36,823 bases of DNA from Pseudomonadota bacterium (GTDB lineage: Bacteria > Pseudomonadota > Gammaproteobacteria > Acidiferrobacterales > Acidiferrobacteraceae): the NCBI GenBank assembly GCA_021777335.1, contig JAJYDT010000020.1, positions 1 through 36,823 of the forward strand, written 5' to 3'. A program made the translations under genes and the position numbers. This document shows positions 25,027 through 32,575 of this stretch, in pieces. Position 1 is the first letter of the stretch, and every line of letters starts with the position of its first letter. Under the pieces are notes generated by a model, which saw nothing but the letters and a program-made list of their open reading frames with translations, did not search any database and was not told the DNA's origin.

Positions 25027-25125
25027 ATGAAAAACCCTTTGGATTCCATTGTTGGAACAATCATTTCCGGCTTGATATTAAGCGCAATCCTGTATGTCTT
25101 TGCGATCCATTTTCTGACTCACTAA
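25027..25125 (+). CDS. 32-residue single-span membrane peptide
   Basis: A short frame with an excellent ribosome binding site (AGGAGG, 3-4 bases before ATG) encodes MKNPLDSIVGTIISGLIL followed by SAILYVFAIHFLTH. Residues about 8-28 form one hydrophobic helix and the peptide ends in a His/Thr/His tail. It sits 43 bases before the PuuD-like membrane protein, on the same strand, so the two may form a small membrane complex (inference). Its AT-richer codons and strong translation signal argue that it is real. Confidence 0.6.
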   Translation: MKNPLDSIVGTIISGLILSAILYVFAIHFLTH

Positions 25126-25167
25126 GCGACTTGCAGATATCATAATAACTCTCTGCGGAGGCCATAC

Positions 25168-25662
25168 ATGAGTTTCCAACTGTTCATCGACCGCTGGCTG
25201 CATATCCTAGCGGGCATCACCTGGATCGGGCTCCTTTACTACTTCAATTTCGTGCAGGCACAAGGGCTTGCTGCAGCGCGTGCCGATAACACGGCGAGCG
25301 GGATCACGAAACATATCGCACCGCGCGCGCTTGCCTGGTTTCGCTGGGCGGCAGTTGTCACCTGGCTGAGCGGCGCCTATTTCCTCACCCAATTCCCCGG
25401 ATACAGCCTGCTTGACGCATTCACACTGCACGGCGCGAGCGCCCTTATTGGCGTCGGCGCATGGCTTGGAACAATCATGCTGTTCAATGTCTGGGTACTG
25501 ATCTGGCCGAACCAAAAGAAGGTGCTAGGAATCGTCAAGGTGGATGACGCTCAGAAGGCACGTGCGGCGCGCATCGCATTCCTGGCGTCCCGCACCAACG
25601 TGATGCTGTCCATCCCGATGGTATTCTTCATGATGGCAGGCGCGGTCGGGCTCCCACACTGA
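25168..25662 (+). CDS. four-helix membrane protein, urate hydroxylase PuuD N-terminal-like
   Basis: A 164-residue integral membrane protein with four predicted helices (about residues 8-30, 53-75, 83-110, 143-162). The opening FIDRWLHILAGITWIGLLYY, then FNFVQ, is the hallmark of the PuuD membrane domain; related stand-alone proteins have sometimes been mislabelled as NusG. Histidines lie in or near the helices (LHILAGITWIG, KHIAPRALAWFRW, LHGASALIG) and in PuuD-type proteins such residues bind heme. The C-terminal cytochrome c domain of full PuuD is absent and there are no purine genes nearby, so urate oxidation is not supported. GCGGAGG precedes ATG 25168. Confidence 0.75.
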   Translation: MSFQLFIDRWLHILAGITWIGLLYYFNFVQAQGLAAARADNTASGITKHIAPRALAWFRWAAVVTWLSGAYFLTQFPGYSLLDAFTLHGASALIGVGAWLGTIMLFNVWVLIWPNQKKVLGIVKVDDAQKARAARIAFLASRTNVMLSIPMVFFMMAGAVGLPH

Positions 25663-25669
25663 TGACCAT

Positions 25670-25685
25670 GGCCCCTCCGGGGGCC
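25670..25685 (+). repeat. short GC hairpin after the PuuD-like gene
   Basis: GGCCCC (25670-25675) and GGGGCC (25680-25685) pair around TCCG eight bases after the stop. No T-run follows, so it could at most be a weak terminator or RNA end-stabilising structure. Confidence 0.4.
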
Positions 25686-25707
25686 GCTCCTGCCGGCCCG
25701 CGCGTTC

Positions 25708-25737
25708 TTGCAGCATCGCTTGGCTTGAGACTAGAAT
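25708..25737 (+). promoter_or_regulatory. candidate argD promoter
   Basis: TTGCAG (25708-25713) and TAGAAT (25732-25737) with an 18-base spacer resemble a sigma70 promoter. The predicted start near 25744 would place the hairpin at 25749-25770 at the very 5' end of the argD mRNA. Confidence 0.4.
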
Positions 25738-25748
25738 ACGCGTTTTTC

Positions 25749-25782
25749 GGCGCCCTGCGTGCAGGGCGCCTTTTACTTTTTA
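25749..25782 (+). terminator. intrinsic terminator or leader hairpin abutting argD
   Basis: GGCGCCCTG (25749-25757) and CAGGGCGCC (25762-25770) form a perfect 9-bp stem with a CGTG loop and are followed by TTTTACTTTTT. This is a textbook intrinsic terminator, but the T-tract ends only 5 bases before the first in-frame argD ATG (25787). It either ends the PuuD-like transcript with argD read from a leaderless or internal start, or acts as an attenuator in the argD leader. Confidence 0.85.
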
Positions 25783-25786
25783 GGCA

Positions 25787-26986
25787 ATGAAAAGGATGGC
25801 CGACGGAACCGACATCGGATATCTGATGGGGACGTATTCCCGGTTGCCGGTCGCGTTCGCCCGGGGTGAAGGCGCGTGGCTCTGGGACGAACGCGGCACG
25901 CGCTATCTTGACGCCCTGGCCGGTGTTGCTGTCTGCGGACTAGGTCATTCACATCCGGCAGTGCGCCAAGCGATCTGTGACCAGGCAGAGTGTTTGATAC
26001 ACACCTCGAACTGGTACCAAATCCCGCTCCAGGAACAACTTGGGCAGGCGCTGTGCGCGGTGAGCGGTATGGAACGGGCATTTTTCTGCAATTCTGGCGC
26101 CGAGGCCAACGAAGCGGCTATCAAGCTTGCGCGCCTCCATGGGCATGAGCGGAAGATCCAGAACCCTTCCATCATCGTCATGGAGGGCAGTTTCCATGGA
26201 CGCACCCTGGCAACCCTGTCGGCGACCGGTAACCGTCGGGTTCAAGCCGGCTTCGAGCCGCTCGTCAGCGGTTTTAACCGAGTGCCCTATAATGACTTGG
26301 ACTCGGTGCGCCAGGTCGGTGAGCACGATAACAAGGTAGTGGCTGTGCTGGTGGAGCCGATCCAGGGGGAGGGAGGCATTGTGATCCCGGATACCGGTTA
26401 TCTCGAAGGCCTGCGCCATCTGTGCGATGAACGCGGGTGGCTGCTCATGCTTGATGAAATCCAGACCGGCATGTGCCGCACCGGAAAGTGGTTCGCATGG
26501 CAACATGAACACCTCTCACCGGATATCGTCACCGTGGCCAAGTCTCTCGGAAATGGTGTGCCGATCGGCGCCTGCCTTGCGCGTGGCGCAGCGGCATCGC
26601 TGTTCCACGCGGGCAGCCACGGCAGCACCTTCGGCGGAAATCCGCTCGCGGCCCGCGCTGCACTCGCCGTGATCGCGACATTGAAGCAGCAGAAACTCGA
26701 TCAACGGGCTGCGATCCTCGGCGATCGCATCATTGCCCGGCTCAAGGAAGGATTTCAGTCACGGACAGAGGTAAGATCCGTGCGTGGTCGTGGGCTCATG
26801 ATCGGGATTGATCTGGACCGGCCCTGCAGGGTCCTGATGGAGATCGCGCTTGGGCATGGTCTTCTGATCAATGTGACTGCGGAGCGCACCGTCCGCCTGT
26901 TGCCACCGCTCATCCTGACCAATAAGGAGGCGGACGAGATTGTCGAACGCCTGCTTGTCTCAGTCGCGGATTTCCTGAAGACATGA
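25787..26986 (+). CDS. argD: acetylornithine aminotransferase
   Basis: PLP enzyme making N-acetylornithine from the semialdehyde in arginine synthesis; ArgD can also serve in lysine synthesis. The 399-residue class III aminotransferase has GEGAWLWDERGTRYLDALAG at its start, CNSGAEANEAAIKLAR (phosphate-binding), the SFHGRT segment, the cofactor aspartate in LLMLDEIQTG and the Schiff-base lysine in VTVAKSLGNGVPIGA. The terminal domain with HGSTFGGNPLA is intact. The start is open: ATG 25787 has no ribosome binding site because a terminator hairpin ends just upstream, and ATG 25796 has AAAAGG immediately adjacent. It overlaps argF by four bases (ATGA). Confidence 0.95.
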   Translation: MKRMADGTDIGYLMGTYSRLPVAFARGEGAWLWDERGTRYLDALAGVAVCGLGHSHPAVRQAICDQAECLIHTSNWYQIPLQEQLGQALCAVSGMERAFFCNSGAEANEAAIKLARLHGHERKIQNPSIIVMEGSFHGRTLATLSATGNRRVQAGFEPLVSGFNRVPYNDLDSVRQVGEHDNKVVAVLVEPIQGEGGIVIPDTGYLEGLRHLCDERGWLLMLDEIQTGMCRTGKWFAWQHEHLSPDIVTVAKSLGNGVPIGACLARGAAASLFHAGSHGSTFGGNPLAARAALAVIATLKQQKLDQRAAILGDRIIARLKEGFQSRTEVRSVRGRGLMIGIDLDRPCRVLMEIALGHGLLINVTAERTVRLLPPLILTNKEADEIVERLLVSVADFLKT

Positions 26987-27897
26987 CGCGGCACTTTCTA
27001 ACGCTGCGTGACTGCTCAGGTGACGAGCTTGAACGAATTATCGCCCGCGCAATCGCGCTCAAGAAGCTACGGGCCGAGGGCAGGCAGTATGCCCCACTTC
27101 AACACCGCACTCTTGCGCTCATATTCGACAAGTCATCGACGCGGACACGGGTGTCCTTTGAGGCCGGGATGACCCAGCTTGGCGGAGTGGCAATGTTCCT
27201 GTCGCCAAACGACCTCCAGCTTGGTCGCGGCGAACCGATCGAGGATACGGCGCGGGTCATCTCGCGCATGGTGGACGTGGTCGCGATCCGCACGCACGAG
27301 CATTCGAAGGTGGAACGCTTTGCCACGCACTCCACGGTGCCAGTCATCAATGCGCTGACTGACCGGCATCACCCATGCCAATTGTTGGCAGATATACAGA
27401 CCTATGTCGAGCGGCGCGGCTCAATCAGAGGTCGTGTCGCCGCGTGGGTGGGGGATGGAAACAATGTCTGCCATTCGTGGATCGACGCCGCTGCGCTATT
27501 CGGGTTCACATTGCGCATTGCAACACCGGACGGCTATGCGCCGGACCAGAATATTGTCGAGCGCGCTGCCGGACACGTTGAGCGCGCAGCCTCATTCGAC
27601 GAGGCGATTACCGGCGCAGATATCGTGATCACGGATACTTGGGCGAGCATGGGGCAGGAACAAGAGAAGAACCAGCGGATCAGGGTCTTCGAGCCGTTCC
27701 GTGTTGACAGCCGCGCCATGCGCCTCGCGACACCTGGTGCACTGTTCATGCACTGTCTCCCCGCTTACCGGGGCATGGAGGTGACGACTGATGTGATCGA
27801 CGGCCCCCAGAGCGTGGTCTGGGACGAGGCCGAGAACCGCCTGCACGCGCAAAAGGCGTTACTCGAGTTTCTGCTGGCCCCAACACTGAACGGCTGA
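26983..27897 (+). CDS. argF: ornithine carbamoyltransferase
   Basis: Makes citrulline from ornithine and carbamoyl phosphate, supplying ArgG. The 304-residue protein has the carbamoyl-phosphate loop FDKSSTRTRVSFEAG, the RTHEH segment, HHPCQLLAD (the HPCQ motif), the ornithine-contact segment GDGNNVCHSW and TDTWASMGQE, and the catalytic-cysteine loop FMHCLPAYRG (commonly HCLPAHRG). All active-site motifs are present, so it should be functional. It overlaps argD by ATGA and is translationally coupled with it. No arginine-repressor site was identified. It converges with the next gene with only 29 bases between stops and no clear terminator. Confidence 0.97.
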   Translation: MTRHFLTLRDCSGDELERIIARAIALKKLRAEGRQYAPLQHRTLALIFDKSSTRTRVSFEAGMTQLGGVAMFLSPNDLQLGRGEPIEDTARVISRMVDVVAIRTHEHSKVERFATHSTVPVINALTDRHHPCQLLADIQTYVERRGSIRGRVAAWVGDGNNVCHSWIDAAALFGFTLRIATPDGYAPDQNIVERAAGHVERAASFDEAITGADIVITDTWASMGQEQEKNQRIRVFEPFRVDSRAMRLATPGALFMHCLPAYRGMEVTTDVIDGPQSVVWDEAENRLHAQKALLEFLLAPTLNG

Positions 27898-27926
27898 TAC
27901 CAGCCCAGCCAGATCTGTCAGTGATA

Positions 27927-28703
27927 TTAACGCGGATAATAGTAACCGGCACAGCGGCGGCAGTATCGCTGTACGTCTTGGATGAACCCCATAGTCTCGT
28001 TCCAGGCCAACCGCTTGGCAGTGTTTCCGGGGCTCGCGCTCGCGAAATCCGTAAGCGTCACCTGTCCTGGGTAGAAATGTACATAGAGTGGTTTTCCAGC
28101 CTTGCGCATGGCCGTCTCAAATGACCTCAGGGCCGCAGTATCCTGGGGCTTGCTGAAAAAGATCGCAAGGATGGCGCCCCTCAAGCGAACGAGGCTGTGC
28201 GGATCGAGGACCGGATCCTGCGAGTCATGGTATATGATAGTAGCGCTTACCAGAGCTGGGTCGGCTAGCGCCATCATCAATGCCTCGTGGCCACCAAAAT
28301 GCCCCCAGCCGACGGTGATCAGTTTGCGCCCAGGCGCTTTGAGCAGTTTCAGCACCACTCTTGACTCGGCCTGGCGGACCGTGTGGTCGAACCTCTTGGC
28401 CGCCCTGCGGGCGCGCCGTCTGGACTCGAACACCCTGCCGTCATATGGATCGATCACGGCAACGCGATAGCCATCGTCCGCCAGTCGGTTGACCCAACGG
28501 TGGATGGCAGGCGTAAAGCCGCGGCGGCTCGGAGAGAGCAAAATGCCGGTAGCGGCCGATGCGGGCCCGGCCCGGTAGATCGTGAAGGGCGGCGAATGTG
28601 CCGACTTCAGACTGACCATCTGGCCTTCGGTAGCGGCAAGCACCTTGCCGGGTAACGAGAGAGACACGAGAGTGATCAAACAGAGAAACACTTTCCTGAC
28701 CAT
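27927..28703 (-). CDS. secreted dienelactone-hydrolase-like protein, catalytic residues apparently lost
   Basis: A 258-residue alpha/beta-hydrolase-fold protein with an N-terminal signal peptide (VFLCLITLVSLSLPGKVLA). It follows the dienelactone hydrolase pattern: ILLSPSRRGFTPAIHRWVNRLADDGY, given in part as GFTPAIHRWV and RLADDGYRVAVIDPYDG, then the nucleophile-elbow region ITVGWGHFGGHEA, the acid region AIFFSKPQDT and the C-terminal FYPGQVTLTDF. In active enzymes the elbow is G-x-C-x-G-G and the last segment contains HGF. Here the nucleophile position is histidine (H135) and the catalytic histidine is missing, while an aspartate is kept. ATG 28703 has AGGA 9 bases upstream and sets the signal peptide; a GTG at 28730 is less likely. 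Confidence 0.8.
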   Translation of the reverse strand: MVRKVFLCLITLVSLSLPGKVLAATEGQMVSLKSAHSPPFTIYRAGPASAATGILLSPSRRGFTPAIHRWVNRLADDGYRVAVIDPYDGRVFESRRRARRAAKRFDHTVRQAESRVVLKLLKAPGRKLITVGWGHFGGHEALMMALADPALVSATIIYHDSQDPVLDPHSLVRLRGAILAIFFSKPQDTAALRSFETAMRKAGKPLYVHFYPGQVTLTDFASASPGNTAKRLAWNETMGFIQDVQRYCRRCAGYYYPR

Positions 28704-28797
28704 GGGGGTGGATCCTGATACCGGTAGCACGTAACGACGTGGATTTTTTATATTATGAACCAGCGCTCTGATCGATCAAGTACCATCGGAGGTCCTC

Positions 28798-30720
28798 ATG
28801 GATAAAACCCTGCTGCATCTGCTCATTATCGGCGAAGCGGCTGAGGATGGCGAGGCCCAGACCCGGATGTTCCGCCAATCCCGCTATTTGCTGAAAGCAC
28901 AGCGAGTGGCGGACAAGTCTGGGCTTCAGAGCGCGCTTGCCAAGGGTTCCTGGGATGTTCTCGTGGCACGAAACAATCTGCCACATCTCGGCGTGGACAT
29001 GGCGCTCGAGGTCCTCAGGAAAACGGGTCACGACATCCCCTTCATCGTCTTCGCTGACCACATGGACGGCAATGAAGCTGTCCGCCTGCTGAATCTCGGC
29101 GTACACGACGTGGTCCCCACGGCCGAACCAGCCAGGTTGCTTGCCGTCGTCTCACGTGAGCTCGCGGCTGCAGAGATGAGACGCGCCGCACAGGCAAACG
29201 AACGCGGCCGCAACGAGCTCGAACTGAAACTCAAGATCCTGTCGGACAGCGTGGCCGACGCCATCTGCTACAGCCAGGACGGGATGCATATCGAGACCAA
29301 TAGTTCCTACCTCAGGCTGTTCGGATACGGCGCGCTGGAAGAACTCGAAGGTATCCCGGTGCTCAACCTCGTTGCTGCAGCCGACCAGGCCCGGATCAAG
29401 GAATGCTTTCGTCGGGCCTCGCGTGGCGAGGACGCGCCGCAGACCTTCACCGGTGTGCGCAAAGACGGATCGACGTTCCTAGCAGAGATGCGAATCAGGA
29501 CCATACAGGTTCGCGGCGAACCGTGTCAGCAGATCGCTGTCTACGATCACCCTGCCCAGCCCGTGACAGAACCCATGGTTGTGCAGGACCGGGACCCGCT
29601 GACGAATCTCCTGACCCGGGAAGGGTTCCTTGCAGCGGCTGCGAAAGCTGACAAAGGTGCTTCTCTCCTTTACCTTAACGTACGTGACCTCCGCAGTCTC
29701 AACCAGCGCTCCGGCAGCGCCGCTGGCGACGAGGTCTTGAGACGTATCGCCCGAATCCTGTCAAAACCAGAGTCTGCCGTCGCTGCACGTGTCGGGGGCG
29801 GCGAGTTTGCCCTCGTTCTGAACGATGGCGAGGTGAAAAAACTGCTCAAGGCAGTGCAGGCAGAGGCAGGAGTTCCGCTTGATGGCATGGCGCTGACCCG
29901 CGAACCCGATGAAACACCCGACCAGTGGCTTGGCCGAGCTGAATGTCGGCGCACCCTGGATGTACCCCCGGATGCGCGCAAGACCGCGACGACGACACCA
30001 ATGATCGATGCGGAGCGCGTCAGGATCCTGTACCAGCCCATTGTGCCGCTACATGGGGATCCCCTGGACCAGTATGACGTCGTACTGAAGGTCGACGATG
30101 TGGTGGTCGAGGACGCCGCACGAATCCCTGCCGCGGTGGACCAGCGGGTGCTCGCCACAGTCATGAAGGCCATTTTGGCAGTAGGCCACGATGGGCGGAA
30201 GACACGATTTTTCGTGCGACCAGGCGTCGAGCTCATGTCCAACCAGGAAACGGTCGCACGCTTGCGTCAAACGCTTGGGTGCGATCCCAAAGTGGTTGTG
30301 TTTGAGATTTCCGAATCGATCCTCGCCCGGTTTCCCGAAGAAACATCAGCATTTATTCGGACCCTCAGGCGTCAGGAATTCTCGGTCGCCATCGACGGAT
30401 TCGGAAACAGCGTGGGCAACATCAAGATGCTTTCACAGCAAGGGGTGGATTTCGCAAAGACAGACCCAACGCTCGTACACAATATAACCCCAGACAGCCT
30501 AAATCATATGATCCTGGGTCAGATAATCGCCGTGGCGAAAAAGCTGAACAAACAGACTATCGTGACTGGCGTCGAGGGGGCTGATGCCCTGTCGCTCCTT
30601 TGGCAGAGCGAGGTCGACTATGTGCAGGGGTTCTTTCAGGAGCCCCAGGACGAGCCGAATTACGACTTTGGCGGTGAGGTCGTGTCGACCGACGTCTCGC
30701 ACAGCTGGCGCCCCGCCTAA
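28798..30720 (+). CDS. FimX-like REC/PAS/degenerate GGDEF/degenerate EAL protein
   Basis: A 640-residue cytoplasmic protein with the domain order of FimX, the cyclic di-GMP effector of type IV pili. Residues 1-125 are a receiver-like domain whose phospho-acceptor position is Arg58 (VLVARNNLP where LLDxxLP is usual). About 140-255 is a PAS domain (TNSSYLRLFGYGALEELEG, FTGVRKDGSTFLAEM). About 266-395 is a GGDEF domain with GGGEF at 333-337 and shortened ends, so no synthesis is expected. About 408-630 is an EAL-type domain starting ILYQPIVPL, with VVLKV in place of EALLR and YVQGFFQEP at the end, so probable binding rather than hydrolysis of cyclic di-GMP. GGAGG precedes ATG 28798. No pilus genes are adjacent. 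Confidence 0.88.
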   Translation: MDKTLLHLLIIGEAAEDGEAQTRMFRQSRYLLKAQRVADKSGLQSALAKGSWDVLVARNNLPHLGVDMALEVLRKTGHDIPFIVFADHMDGNEAVRLLNLGVHDVVPTAEPARLLAVVSRELAAAEMRRAAQANERGRNELELKLKILSDSVADAICYSQDGMHIETNSSYLRLFGYGALEELEGIPVLNLVAAADQARIKECFRRASRGEDAPQTFTGVRKDGSTFLAEMRIRTIQVRGEPCQQIAVYDHPAQPVTEPMVVQDRDPLTNLLTREGFLAAAAKADKGASLLYLNVRDLRSLNQRSGSAAGDEVLRRIARILSKPESAVAARVGGGEFALVLNDGEVKKLLKAVQAEAGVPLDGMALTREPDETPDQWLGRAECRRTLDVPPDARKTATTTPMIDAERVRILYQPIVPLHGDPLDQYDVVLKVDDVVVEDAARIPAAVDQRVLATVMKAILAVGHDGRKTRFFVRPGVELMSNQETVARLRQTLGCDPKVVVFEISESILARFPEETSAFIRTLRRQEFSVAIDGFGNSVGNIKMLSQQGVDFAKTDPTLVHNITPDSLNHMILGQIIAVAKKLNKQTIVTGVEGADALSLLWQSEVDYVQGFFQEPQDEPNYDFGGEVVSTDVSHSWRPA

Positions 30721-30755
30721 GGCGTCTCCGTTAACACAAGACACAGGGTACGACC

Positions 30756-32429
30756 ATGTCCGCACAATTTATTTACACGATGCATCGGGTAAGCAAAACC
30801 GTGCCACCACAGCGCGAGATCCTGCGGGACATATCGCTGTCATTCTTCCCTGGCGCGAAGATCGGTGTCCTCGGGCTAAACGGATCAGGCAAATCGAGCC
30901 TGCTGCGGATCATGGCGGGGGTCGACCAGGACTACAACGGGGAGGCACGGGCCGCCCCGGGCATCCGGGTTGGCTATCTGCCGCAGGAACCACAGCTCAA
31001 TCAGTCCAAGGACGTGCGTGGTAATGTCGAAGAAGCCGTCCTTCCGGTGCGGCGGCTGCTCGATCGGTTCAATGAGATCGTGACCAGGTTCGGCGAACCC
31101 ATGAGCGATGAGGATATGAACCGACTCATTGAGGAACAGTCTGCTGTGCAGGAACAGATCGACGCGGTCGACGCCTGGAGTCTCGAGCGAAAACTTGAGA
31201 TCGCGGCAGATGCCCTGCGACTGCCCCCATGGGATGCCGACGTGTCAGTGCTTTCGGGAGGAGAGCGTCGCCGCGTGGCGCTGTGTCGCTTGTTGCTTGG
31301 GGATTACGACATGCTGCTTCTCGACGAGCCGACAAACCATCTCGATGCTGAGTCCGTAGCGTGGCTTGAGCGCTTCCTGAGAGACTACCGGGGAACCGTT
31401 GTAGCAGTGACGCACGATCGGTATTTTCTGGACAACGTGGCTGGATGGATTCTAGAGCTCGACCGCGGGCATGGGATCCCGTGGCAAGGAAATTATTCGT
31501 CATGGCTCGAACAGAAGGAGCGCCGCCTGGCAGTTGAGGAGAAACAGGAGACGGCGAGACAGCGCGCAATGAAGGCAGAGCTCGAATGGGTACGGTCCTC
31601 ACCCAAGGGCCGACATGCCAAGAGCAAGGCGCGTCTCGCGGCCTACGAGGAACTCGCGTCTCAGGAAACACAGGAGCGCAACGAAACCCGGGAGATCTTC
31701 ATCCCTGCGGGACCACGACTCGGAGATCTCGTGGTCGAGGCACAAAATGTCGTCAAGGGATTCGGGGACCGCGTTCTGATCGACGGGCTAAACTTCAATC
31801 TGCCAAGGGGCGGGATCGTAGGGGTTATCGGACCAAATGGGGCCGGGAAAACGACCCTCTTTCGCATGATCGCCGGCCTTGATGAGCCGACTTCGGGAAC
31901 GGTCCGGCGCGGAGAGACCGTGGAGATTGCCTATGTCGATCAGTCGCGCGACCAGCTCGACGGCAGCAAAACCGTATGGCAGGAGATCTCGGGCGGACAG
32001 GACAACATCATGCTTGGCAAACGTGAGGTGCCATCGCGCGCCTACGCAAGCAGGTTCAATTTCAGAGGTGCGGATCAGCAGAAATTTGTGAAGGATCTAT
32101 CCGGTGGTGAACGTAATCGGATCCACCTCGCCAGGGTTCTCAAACATGGTGCGAACGTGCTATTGCTGGATGAACCGACAAACGACCTCGATGTGGATAC
32201 CCTGAGAGCGCTCGAGGATGCATTGCTGGGATTCGCGGGATGCGCGGTCATCATCTCCCATGACCGTTGGTTCCTCGACCGCATCGCGACCCATATCATG
32301 GCGTTCGAAGGTGAAGGGCGGGTAGTCTTCTTTGAGGGCAATTATGCGGACTACGAGGTGGACCGGCGTCGGCGCATGGGTACCGATGCCGACCAGCCTA
32401 CCCGCATAAAATACAAGAAACTCGCCTGA
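30756..32429 (+). CDS. ettA: energy-dependent translational throttle protein EttA (ABC-F)
   Basis: ABC-F ATPase that binds the ribosomal E site and gates entry into elongation according to ATP level. The 557-residue protein has two ATPase domains: Walker [10 protein letters not shown] with [16 protein letters not shown] and [11 protein letters not shown]; and GPNGAGKTT with [16 protein letters not shown] and [11 protein letters not shown]. The linker between them carries the P-site-interacting arm ([25 protein letters not shown], here cited as [19 protein letters not shown]). The C terminus, with FEGNYADYE and RIKYKKLA, is specific for EttA rather than Uup or other ABC-F proteins. It follows the FimX-like gene by 35 bases and has an AGGG ribosome binding site. 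Confidence 0.96.
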   Translation: MSAQFIYTMHRVSKTVPPQREILRDISLSFFPGAKIGVLGLNGSGKSSLLRIMAGVDQDYNGEARAAPGIRVGYLPQEPQLNQSKDVRGNVEEAVLPVRRLLDRFNEIVTRFGEPMSDEDMNRLIEEQSAVQEQIDAVDAWSLERKLEIAADALRLPPWDADVSVLSGGERRRVALCRLLLGDYDMLLLDEPTNHLDAESVAWLERFLRDYRGTVVAVTHDRYFLDNVAGWILELDRGHGIPWQGNYSSWLEQKERRLAVEEKQETARQRAMKAELEWVRSSPKGRHAKSKARLAAYEELASQETQERNETREIFIPAGPRLGDLVVEAQNVVKGFGDRVLIDGLNFNLPRGGIVGVIGPNGAGKTTLFRMIAGLDEPTSGTVRRGETVEIAYVDQSRDQLDGSKTVWQEISGGQDNIMLGKREVPSRAYASRFNFRGADQQKFVKDLSGGERNRIHLARVLKHGANVLLLDEPTNDLDVDTLRALEDALLGFAGCAVIISHDRWFLDRIATHIMAFEGEGRVVFFEGNYADYEVDRRRRMGTDADQPTRIKYKKLA

Positions 32430-32575
32430 CCATGGCGTCGTTATGGCACACCAAGCCTGGTGCTTGGAACCGGCCAAGGACGACGCAAGGGTGCGACGGT
32501 GGTGCTTTTCTGTAGCTTCCCGGCCATGCCATCTATTGCCTCCGGGGCCTCTGCCCGTTCTGATAAACTCTGACC

